Assembly (NCBI GenBank): GCA_016704445.1
Contig: JADJAE010000028.1
Location: 1 to 64,000, forward strand
Direction of reading: 5' to 3'
Source of the DNA: Deltaproteobacteria bacterium
Lineage (GTDB): Bacteria > Myxococcota_A > Polyangia > Polyangiales > Ga0077539
Length of the DNA stretch: 64,000 nucleotides
In this document: piece after piece, positions 57,984-64,000 of the stretch
Layout: the number at the start of each line of letters is the position of its first letter
Position numbering within the stretch: position 1 is the first letter of the stretch
The notes under the pieces: model-generated
Databases searched by the model: none
What the model was told of the DNA's origin: nothing
The model's input: the letters and a program-made list of their open reading frames with translations, nothing else
Position numbers and translations under genes: made by a program

Positions 57984-58176
57984 GGCGACCGAGGAGGTAA
58001 CCCCCAGCCGGGCGCCGACGCAACGTGACGCGCAGGCACGGTGTGCTCCCGCCGCCCTCACCCTCGGCGCGAGAGACCCGCTGGAAACGCCGTGACTTCC
58101 GCGCAACGCACCCAACGGCACGGAGGCTGCTCACCGGCTCCGACATCCCTCCCACGGATGGAGCCCAGCACCCGCC

Positions 58177-58941
58177 ATGAACCTTCGCACCCTTGCTTCT
58201 TCCCTCGCCCTCGTCGTCGCGTCGCAGTCCCTCACGGGCTGCTTCTTCCTCTTCGACCGCCACGACTACGACGACCCGCCGCCCTCGCTCGTTCCGCCCA
58301 CGGAGGAGATCTCGTCGTTTCGCTTCACCGCGAGCCGCGGCTGCGGGCCCTCCTCGCAGTGCTCTCCCGACAGACCGCTGATGGCGGGCGTCCGGGAGTC
58401 CCTGATGGTCACCATGGCCGACGACTTCTCGGGCGCCGCGCCGACGGTGACCACCAGCGATGCGTCGGTGGTCTCGGTCAGCGTGATCCAGACGCTGTCC
58501 GCGCAGGGCGGGACCTACCGCGGGGTCTTCGAGGTGCGCGCCGGAGAGCGGGCGGGCAGCGCGGAGATCACCGTCACCCAGAGCAGCGGCCAGTCGGCGA
58601 CGGTCGTGGTGCGCGTCGACGAGGCCGCCGGGATGGACCTCGTCGAGGACGAGGGCACCGCCCACTACGACCGCTCTCGCGACCACATCACCCTGCGCGT
58701 GGGGGAGCGGGTCTCGATGAACGGCCAGCCCGTCAACCGCGCCGGCGAGCGCCTCTACGCCAACGACGGCGTGGTCTGGACGGTGCCCGACACCGGGAGC
58801 GTGGCGCTCTCCTGGGGCTTCATGCGGGGCGAGCGGGTCGCCGACGACCACGTCTACGTAGAGGGCCGCGCGCCGGGCACGGAGGTGGTCACCGTGCGCG
58901 CGGGCGTGGTCGAGCGAACGATCATCGTCGACGTGCGCTGA
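58177..58941 (+). CDS. lipoprotein with Ig-like beta domain
   Basis: 254 residues. Signal peptide with lipobox SLTGC. Two beta-sandwich-like stretches: about 45-145 (GVRESLMVTMADDFSG, VTTSDASVVSVSVIQTLS, GSAEITVTQSSGQSATVVVRV) and about 160-254 (HITLRVGERVSMNGQPVNR, YANDGVVWTVPDTGSVALSW, GTEVVTVRAGVVERTIIVDV). The second matches Big_2-like bacterial Ig domains. No catalytic motif is seen. Probably a surface or periplasmic structural protein. Confidence 0.7.
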   Translation: MNLRTLASSLALVVASQSLTGCFFLFDRHDYDDPPPSLVPPTEEISSFRFTASRGCGPSSQCSPDRPLMAGVRESLMVTMADDFSGAAPTVTTSDASVVSVSVIQTLSAQGGTYRGVFEVRAGERAGSAEITVTQSSGQSATVVVRVDEAAGMDLVEDEGTAHYDRSRDHITLRVGERVSMNGQPVNRAGERLYANDGVVWTVPDTGSVALSWGFMRGERVADDHVYVEGRAPGTEVVTVRAGVVERTIIVDVR

Positions 58942-59061
58942 GGGGGATTGCGGGCGACGGGCGCATGGCAGCGCTCACGTCATCAGTCCCGAGCCTCACC
59001 CGGAGCGAAGCGGAGGGCTGCGACCGCCCACCTGTCGATCGACGCTCCGGACCGCCCTCCG

Positions 59062-59098
59062 TCATCAGCCCTGATGATCCCGTCATCAGCCCTGATGA
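59062..59098. repeat. two tandem 16-bp perfect palindromes, 21 bp apart
   Basis: TCATCAGCCCTGATGA occurs at 59062-59077 and 59083-59098, a spacing of two helical turns. A TCATCAG half-site lies about 100 bp upstream in the same intergenic region. The pair sits between the 3' ends of two convergent genes. Confidence 0.7.
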
Positions 59099-59105
59099 CG
59101 CCCCT

Positions 59106-59837
59106 TCACCGCTTCGTGAGCGTCTCCAGCTGCTCCTGCGAGAGCCCGTCGATGACGAAGCGCGACGGCGCGCCCGGCTTCGTCGCGAACACCTTCACCA
59201 CCGCCGCCTCGCATCCGCGCTGGCGCAGCCGCTTCGTGGCCGCGGTCGCCGCCGTCCGCTCGGCCGTGGTGGTGGTGCGCCCCTTCGGTCGCTTGACGGT
59301 CGTCGGGCCTAGCTGCGCGCGCACCTGCTTGGTCGCCTCGATGATCGCCTCGGTGGTGGCCTTCGCCAGCGCGAGCTTCGGTCCGCCGGCCCAGAGGGTC
59401 ACGGTGCGCTGCGCGAGCACCGCCTCGGTGTCATCCGCCTCGGTGGCCATCGCGAGGTCGAGCAGCGCGTTGACCCGATGGACCTTCAGCTTCGTGAACT
59501 GCGCCTCGCTCACCTGCGAGACCGCGCGCACGAGGCGATCGGCCGCCTGCGATCGCATCTCGAACTCGCTCTCGCACAGCGCATGGAAGCCATCGGCGAA
59601 GCCCGCCGCCTCGCTCATGCCCGGCGCCTTCAACAGCGCGAGCGCCTGCCCGAGCTCGTAGGTGCCGCGGAGGGCCTCCGCGTGGGCCTCACGAGCACGG
59701 GCGAGCGCCTTCCTGGCGGCGTCCGTGAGCCGCTTCTTCGCCATCGCCACCATGCGATCGGCGTTCTTCTGGAGCGCAGCGGGAAGCGCTCGCGCTGGGG
59801 CAGCGGTCGACTTGCGTGCGGTCTTCGATGTGGCCAT
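59106..59837 (-). CDS. basic, Ala/Lys-rich protein of unknown function
   Basis: 243 residues from ATG 59837. The N-terminal tail is Lys/Ala-rich (MATSKTARKSTAAPARALP), histone-like in composition. The middle is helical (AREAHAEALRGTYELGQALA; GMSEAAGFADGFHALCESEFE; LVRAVSQVSEAQFTKLKVHR) and the last 60 residues are basic then compact (TVKRPKGRTTTTAERT; RQRGCEAAVVKVFATKPGAP; FVIDGLSQEQLETLTKR). It is compatible with a DNA-associated protein, but no family is recognised. Its start is near the nested palindromic element. Confidence 0.6.
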   Translation of the reverse strand: MATSKTARKSTAAPARALPAALQKNADRMVAMAKKRLTDAARKALARAREAHAEALRGTYELGQALALLKAPGMSEAAGFADGFHALCESEFEMRSQAADRLVRAVSQVSEAQFTKLKVHRVNALLDLAMATEADDTEAVLAQRTVTLWAGGPKLALAKATTEAIIEATKQVRAQLGPTTVKRPKGRTTTTAERTAATAATKRLRQRGCEAAVVKVFATKPGAPSRFVIDGLSQEQLETLTKR

Positions 59838-59883
59838 CGGCCGACGGTGTCCGGGCGCGGGTGTCACCGTCAAGCGCTGTGCG

Positions 59884-60026
59884 CGCGGGTTGGAAACCCG
59901 CGGCAACGATGGCCTCGCTGCACAACGGAATCGGAAGTCCGCAGCGGACTCCCATGGGAGTCCGCTCGCGGACTTCCGGTGCAAGCTCCAATATTCCGCA
60001 TCGTTGCCGCGGGTTTCCAACCCGCG
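59884..60026. repeat. nested palindromic repeat element (REP/MITE-like)
   Basis: Perfect 28-bp inverted arms at 59884-59911 and 59999-60026 enclose 87 bp. Each arm is itself a hairpin (GCGGGTT-gga-AACCCGC). In the centre, 59933-59977 is a second near-perfect palindrome around CCCATGGG, with arms GGAAGTCCGC / GCGGACTTCC. No reading frame is conserved. It lies between two leftward genes and ends 15 bp from the stop of the downstream gene. Confidence 0.75.
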
Positions 60027-60040
60027 GGCCCAGCGGGCCG

Positions 60041-61849
60041 CTACTCGTAGGTGACGATGGAGGGCGCGTGGAGGGCGAACTGGAAGGGCGCGTGAGAGTG
60101 CTCGACCAGCGCGGGCTGGCTGGTCACCACGCGCACGTACGAGTCGGGCGCGGCGTCGGTGATCAGCCTCGCTCGCTGCCCGCGGTTGATCATCACCGTG
60201 GTGGTGGGCACCGCGGCGCCCGCGGCGAAGAGCTGCACCTGCGTGCCGTTGGTGAAGGCGATGGCGTCGATGTCCGAGCGGCGGTCGGGGAGACCGGTGG
60301 CCGTCGCGAGGTTGGTGCGGAAGGTCCACTCGGTGTCGAAGCTGCGGCCGCGGAGGGAGGGGACGAAGTCCGCGTCGAGGAGCGTGCCGTCGGAGGGAGT
60401 GCCAGGGTCGGCTTCGATCCAGGCGATGGCAGGGGTCGAGCTGGTCGCGGTGACGAGGGTGTTCGCGGGGAAGTCGATGGCCGTGGCGGTGACCGCCCCC
60501 ACGAGGGCCCGCATCGTCACGGTCGTGCCGACGGTGAAGGCCACGGCCGAGGGGCCTTCGAGAGACTGCACCATCATCCGTCGGACGCCCGGCGCCCCGG
60601 CGGGCTCGACGTAGCGGAAGGCGTTGCCGCGCAGGCCCGCATCGTCCGCCGGGAGATAGGTGAAGTGGTTGTAGGTCTCGCCCAGCACCTGACCGAAGGC
60701 GGTGACGGGCGCTCCCACGGAGGTCACCCGGTAGACCCCCGAGGTGGGCGTCGAGACGGTGTGGAAGCCGTTGGCGGTGGGAGAGGTCCAGGTGTCGAGG
60801 GTGATGCCCGCGCCGGTGTCGGGCACGCGCTGCACCACCACCGAGCTAGGAGCCGCCGAACCCGTGAGGATCGCGATCCCCCCGGCGGACCAGGTGTAGA
60901 GCTCGTTTCCTCGCAGCGCCCCATCGAGCGCGCCCGCGGGGAGGACCTTGTCGCCCGTCGGACCGTCATGCACCCAGGCCACGAAGGGCGCGTCCCCGTC
61001 GAGGCGCAGCACGCCGCTCGCGGAGACGGTGCCCACGTGGACGCCCGAGGCCGTGAAGGTCATGGCCGGGAGCGCGGTCGGGGTGGCCGTTCCGACGTCG
61101 AGGGTGAGCCGCAGCGCGTTGGCCGTCGGCGAGTACACGTGCACCGTCCCAGGGCCCGGAACGAACACGAAGGACGCGTGGCGCGGCGTGCGGCAGGCGG
61201 CGCTCTCGCACACCTGAGCCGCGGTGCAGGCGTTGCCGCAGTCACCGCAGTTCGCCGGGTCGCGGACGGCGTCGGCGCAGCGGGCGGCGAGCCCGCGGCC
61301 GCAGACGGTCTGTCCGATGGGACAGAGGGGCGTGCACTCCTGGTCGCTGCAGGCCCAGGCCGCGGGGCACGCGTTGCCGCAGGCGCCGCAGTGGGCGCGG
61401 CTGGTCTGGAGGTTGACGCACGCGCCGCTGCACAGCGCCGTGCCCGTCGGGCACATCGGCACGTCGGGCACATCGGGGACGTCCCGTACGTCGGGCACAT
61501 CGGGGACATCCACCGCGACGGGCACGTCAGGCGCGTCCACCGCGACGGGCACATCGGGCACCACCGGGACGTCCATCGCGGCGGGCACATCCATCACGAC
61601 GGGCACGTCCATCGCCACGGGCACATCCATCACCACGGGCACGTCCATCACCACCGGGACGTCCATCGCCGCGGGCACGTCCGTCGCCACGGGCACATCG
61701 GTCGTCTCCGGCTTGTCCGTCGCGACGGGCTTGTCGGTCTCCACGACCGCGTCCGCGACGCCCGAGTCGACCTCCACCACCACGGGATCGCTGCTGCACG
61801 CGAGCGCGAGCGTCGCGCAGAGGAGGGAGAGGGCAAGTGGCTGCTTCAT
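60041..61849 (-). CDS. Cys-rich surface lipoprotein with DVPVAM repeats
   Basis: 602 residues from ATG 61849, with GGAG just upstream. Lipobox LALAC. A linker of about 100 residues consists of 6-residue units (DVPVVM, DVPVAM, DVPAAM), encoded by an 18-bp minisatellite. A Cys-rich part follows (CPTGTALCSGACVNLQTSRA; CPIGQTVCGRGLAARCADA; NCGDCGNACTAAQVC). The last 400 residues are a beta-rich domain (VHVYSPTANALRLTLDVGT; GLRGNAFRYVEPAGAPGVRR) similar to immunoglobulin-like or IgGFc-binding-type repeats in secreted proteins. Largest member of the local modular lipoprotein group. Confidence 0.75.
   Translation of the reverse strand: MKQPLALSLLCATLALACSSDPVVVEVDSGVADAVVETDKPVATDKPETTDVPVATDVPAAMDVPVVMDVPVVMDVPVAMDVPVVMDVPAAMDVPVVPDVPVAVDAPDVPVAVDVPDVPDVRDVPDVPDVPMCPTGTALCSGACVNLQTSRAHCGACGNACPAAWACSDQECTPLCPIGQTVCGRGLAARCADAVRDPANCGDCGNACTAAQVCESAACRTPRHASFVFVPGPGTVHVYSPTANALRLTLDVGTATPTALPAMTFTASGVHVGTVSASGVLRLDGDAPFVAWVHDGPTGDKVLPAGALDGALRGNELYTWSAGGIAILTGSAAPSSVVVQRVPDTGAGITLDTWTSPTANGFHTVSTPTSGVYRVTSVGAPVTAFGQVLGETYNHFTYLPADDAGLRGNAFRYVEPAGAPGVRRMMVQSLEGPSAVAFTVGTTVTMRALVGAVTATAIDFPANTLVTATSSTPAIAWIEADPGTPSDGTLLDADFVPSLRGRSFDTEWTFRTNLATATGLPDRRSDIDAIAFTNGTQVQLFAAGAAVPTTTVMINRGQRARLITDAAPDSYVRVVTSQPALVEHSHAPFQFALHAPSIVTYE
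61530..61740 (-). repeat. 18-bp minisatellite (about 11 copies, degenerate)
   Basis: Unit resembles gggcacgtccatcaccac on the plus strand, encoding DVPVVM-type hexapeptides. Copies vary at two or three positions and always keep frame. Confidence 0.8.
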
Positions 61850-61935
61850 GGAATCTCCTATGGGAGGCGCTGATGCGATCGCGTACGAGCGGAGGGCCCC
61901 TGATCGATGCGTAACACGGCGCGTCCGGCGCACCG

Positions 61936-62895
61936 CTACGGAACGCGGGCCATCCACGCGTCGTCGAAGATGCGCGAGCGGTAGCGGTCCCACCCGTCGG
62001 CGAGCACGGCCACCACCGGGCCGTCGACCCGCCCCTCGCGGGCGATGCGCAGCGCCGCCGCCACCGCGGTGCCCGAGGAGCCTCCCACCAGCAGGCCCTC
62101 CTCGGACACCAGCCGCCTCGCCATGGTGAAGCTCTCCCGGTCGTCGACCTCCTCGACCCCGTCGATCACCGACGGGTCCATCACGGCAGGAACCTCGCTC
62201 GACCCGATCCCTTCCAGCAGGTACGAGCCCCCTTCGGTCACTGGCCCGTATCCCAGCAGGCCCGCCAACCGGCTCCCCTTCGGGTCGGCCAGCACCACCC
62301 TCACCCTCGGATCCATCCGCTTGAGGTATCGCCCCACGCCGGTGATGGTCCCGCCCGTCCCGGCCCCTGCGACGAAGGCCCCGATGCGCCCCTCGCACTG
62401 CCGCCAGATCTCCGGCCCGGTGGTCTCCTCGTGCGCCCTCGGGTTGGCCGGGTTGCGAAACTGGTCCGTCAGGAAGTGCCCCGCGCGCTCGGCCGCGATG
62501 CGCCTCGCCACCACCTGGAAGTTCCGTGGATCACCGGGCGGCGCGTTCTCGGTGATCACCACCTCCGCCCCGAGCGCCCGCAGCGACGCTCGCTTCTCCT
62601 CGGACATCTTCTCGGGCATCACGCACAGCAGCCGGTAGCCCCTCGACGAGGCCATCAGCGCCAGCCCGACGCCCGTGTTGCCCGCGGTGGCCTCGACCAG
62701 CGTGTCCCCCGGTCGCAGCGCCCCGCTCCGCTCCGCGGCGTCGATGATCGCCCGGGCGATGCGGTCCTTCACCGAGCCGCCCGGGTTGAGGTGCTCGCAC
62801 TTCACCAGCACCGGCACGCGACACCCCTCGCTCACGCGCCGCAGCGCCACCAGCGGGGTCTCGCCGATCAGGTCCTCCACGCCTCGTCTGCTCAC
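61936..62895 (-). CDS. PLP-dependent cysteine/cystathionine synthase (CBS/CysM-like)
   Basis: 319 residues. PLP Lys43 in CEHLNPGGSVKDRI, phosphate loop GAGTGGTITGVG, substrate loop EATAGNTGVGLAL, FTMARRLVSEEGLLVGGSSG at the end. The LNPGGSVKDR motif is shared by CBS and CysM-type enzymes and differs from the CysK copy at 46406 (NPAYSVKCR). No CBS regulatory domains are attached. Either cystathionine from serine and homocysteine, or cysteine from O-acetyl/phosphoserine, is possible. The lone gene is convergent with nothing; start is at ATG 62895 with 102 bp to the divergent PilZ gene. Confidence 0.87.
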   Translation of the reverse strand: MSRRGVEDLIGETPLVALRRVSEGCRVPVLVKCEHLNPGGSVKDRIARAIIDAAERSGALRPGDTLVEATAGNTGVGLALMASSRGYRLLCVMPEKMSEEKRASLRALGAEVVITENAPPGDPRNFQVVARRIAAERAGHFLTDQFRNPANPRAHEETTGPEIWRQCEGRIGAFVAGAGTGGTITGVGRYLKRMDPRVRVVLADPKGSRLAGLLGYGPVTEGGSYLLEGIGSSEVPAVMDPSVIDGVEEVDDRESFTMARRLVSEEGLLVGGSSGTAVAAALRIAREGRVDGPVVAVLADGWDRYRSRIFDDAWMARVP

Positions 62896-62997
62896 CGGCG
62901 CACGCTACCTCACGGCCCATCACGGGTGCAGAGCTCTGCCCCGCTCCGCAAGACATGAATTTCGCAGACCCTGCGCGCGAACTCCTACGGTTCGTTC

Positions 62998-63402
62998 ATG
63001 CACACCGACCTACCTGTTCCGCAGCGACGCACCGACGCCCGTGCCGCGGTCTCGATCCCCGCGGCGGTGTTCGCCGACGGCTTCGACCAGCCCGTCGAGC
63101 TCGAGTGCACCAACCTCTCCAGCACGGGGATGTTCCTCCACGGCAACCCCTCGCTCACCCTCGGCGAGGAGGTGCTCCTGGTCTTCATCCCGCCCGGAAC
63201 CTGGCACCGCATCTTCATCGAAGCCGTCGTGGTGCGCACCCGCGCCGACGTGCTCGGCGAGCGCGGCCTCGGGCTCCGCTTCGCCCGCATGCCCCGCAAC
63301 GACACCGACGTCCTCCGCAGCGCCCTGCACCGCCGCCGCGAGGAGGCCCGCGTCTGGGACGTCGCCGTGGCCGACCTGGAGTTCGACCTCGACTCCAACT
63401 GA
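62998..63402 (+). CDS. PilZ-domain protein (cyclic di-GMP receptor)
   Basis: 134 residues. PilZ signature motifs: RRTDARAAVSIPAAV (RxxxR, c-di-GMP phosphate binding) and NLSSTGMFLHGNP ([D/N]xSxxG), then VLLVFIPPGTW and GLGLRFARMPRND. The domain is stand-alone. It can respond to c-di-GMP made by cyclases such as the FHA-GGDEF protein 17 kb upstream; no output domain is attached, so action is probably by protein contact, as in gliding and polysaccharide control in myxobacteria. Confidence 0.85.
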   Translation: MHTDLPVPQRRTDARAAVSIPAAVFADGFDQPVELECTNLSSTGMFLHGNPSLTLGEEVLLVFIPPGTWHRIFIEAVVVRTRADVLGERGLGLRFARMPRNDTDVLRSALHRRREEARVWDVAVADLEFDLDSN

Positions 63403-63440
63403 CACCCCGCTCCCCTGCTATCACTCCCGGCCACACCCCC

Positions 63441-64000
63441 GTGCGCCGCGCCCGACCCCTCCTCCTCGCCCTCGCCCGCATCCTGCTCGCCGCGTGGATC
63501 CTCTCCGCCGTCGCGCTCTTCCTCCTCCAGCGCCGCCTCGTCTTCGCCGCCCCCGCCGAGACCGTCGCCCCCGCCGCGCGAGGCGCCACGCTGCTCTCCG
63601 TCCCCTCCGGCTCGGGCTGGCGCGTCGCCGCCCTCCATTGGCCCGCCCCTCCCGGAGCGCGCACGGTGGTGCACTTCCATGGCAACGGAGAGCAGCTCGC
63701 GTGGCAGGTCGAGCTCGGCGAAGGCCTCCGCGCGGCGGGCTACGGCGTGGTCGCGGCGGAGTACCCCGGCTACGGACTGATGCGCTCGGTGGAGCCCACC
63801 GAGGCCTCCCTCTACGCCTCCGCCGAGGCGCTGCTCCGCCACCTCGAAGGCCCTCTCCACATCCCTCGCGAATCGCTTGTTCTCCAGGGCTTCTCGCTCG
63901 GCACCGGGGTCGCGTCGGAGATGGCCCGCCGGGGCCACGGATCGCGCCTCGTGCTCATCGCCCCGTACACCTCGATGGCCGACATGGGCGCCCTCACCGC
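63441..64000 (+). CDS. alpha/beta hydrolase, membrane-anchored (truncated by window end)
   Basis: At least 186 residues from GTG 63441. One N-terminal membrane helix (LLLALARILLAAWILSAVAL), then the hydrolase: VVHFHGNGEQLAWQ, AAEYPGYGLM, and the nucleophile elbow LQGFSLGTGVASEMARRG (GFSLG). It resembles the FSH1/ABHD17-like or bacterial 'serine aminopeptidase S33' group. The His and probably Asp lie past the window. It follows the PilZ gene by 38 bp and may be co-transcribed. Confidence 0.8.
   Translation, partial: MRRARPLLLALARILLAAWILSAVALFLLQRRLVFAAPAETVAPAARGATLLSVPSGSGWRVAALHWPAPPGARTVVHFHGNGEQLAWQVELGEGLRAAGYGVVAAEYPGYGLMRSVEPTEASLYASAEALLRHLEGPLHIPRESLVLQGFSLGTGVASEMARRGHGSRLVLIAPYTSMADMGALT

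Noticed and set aside
59062..59098. Short CRISPR-like array because of two repeats.
   Set aside because: Only two copies, 5-bp spacing and each is a palindrome; no cas genes.

Overview
The window is about 70% G+C, almost fully coding, and reads as a chromosomal segment of a predatory or social myxobacterium (Myxococcota, probably the Polyangia / Sandaracinaceae side). The basis is the density of eukaryotic-type Ser/Thr kinases (two active, one pseudokinase), PEGA domains, an AgmX/PglI-type C-terminus, a MYXO-CTERM-like tail, and at least a dozen lipoproteins, many of them Cys-rich with long Asp/Ala/Pro linkers. There is no phage, insertion sequence, CRISPR array or plasmid backbone. Lineage is inferred from gene content only.

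Layout. 1-5.0 kb: 5' part of a MATE exporter, then a tightly overlapped operon of OmpA-type lipoprotein, coiled-coil/TPR lipoprotein, PEGA-tailed Ser/Thr kinase and secreted LysM/TPR protein. 5-8.5 kb: CcdA-thioredoxin fusion, a TonB-dependent receptor ruined by a ~100-bp poly-G block, a secreted protein with an anchoring tail and a 53-residue membrane protein. 8.5-13.9 kb: leftward operon of FGE-like lipoprotein, transglutaminase-like/TPR lipoprotein, saccharopine-dehydrogenase-fold enzyme and aldehyde dehydrogenase. 13.85-14.5 kb: five tRNA genes (Arg, Pro leftward; His, Arg, Lys rightward). 14.6-21.2 kb: pseudokinase-AgmX protein, rdgB, a secreted protein, rph and a histidine kinase. 21.2-25.9 kb: carboxylesterase, a second alpha/beta hydrolase lipoprotein, a TMEM43-like protein. 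25.9-31.4 kb: leftward operon of adenylate cyclase, Ser/Thr kinase and LysM/FecR/barrel protein.

31.6-43.4 kb: degraded Cys-rich lipoprotein, glnE, two membrane or outer-membrane proteins, a Pro-rich protein, alaS, an outer-membrane protein and hisIE. 43.4-48.9 kb: membrane protein, Cys-rich lipoprotein, FHA-GGDEF cyclase, cysK-cysE pair and a CoA-binding protein. 48.9-52.6 kb: one 1,244-residue iron-sulfur flavoprotein. 52.8-64 kb: several lipoproteins (one an exonuclease-phosphatase fold), a TetR regulator with a clear operator, a TfoX-like protein, a nested palindromic repeat, a CBS/CysM-like enzyme, a PilZ protein and the start of an alpha/beta hydrolase.

Two separate operons couple a Ser/Thr kinase with a LysM protein of the envelope, which suggests kinase signalling about cell-wall state; this is the best candidate for an undescribed system here. 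Several genes carry single-base shifts, often in short G/C runs, and one locus has a poly-G block. Base-level accuracy is therefore suspect, and broken genes may be sequencing artefacts rather than pseudogenes.
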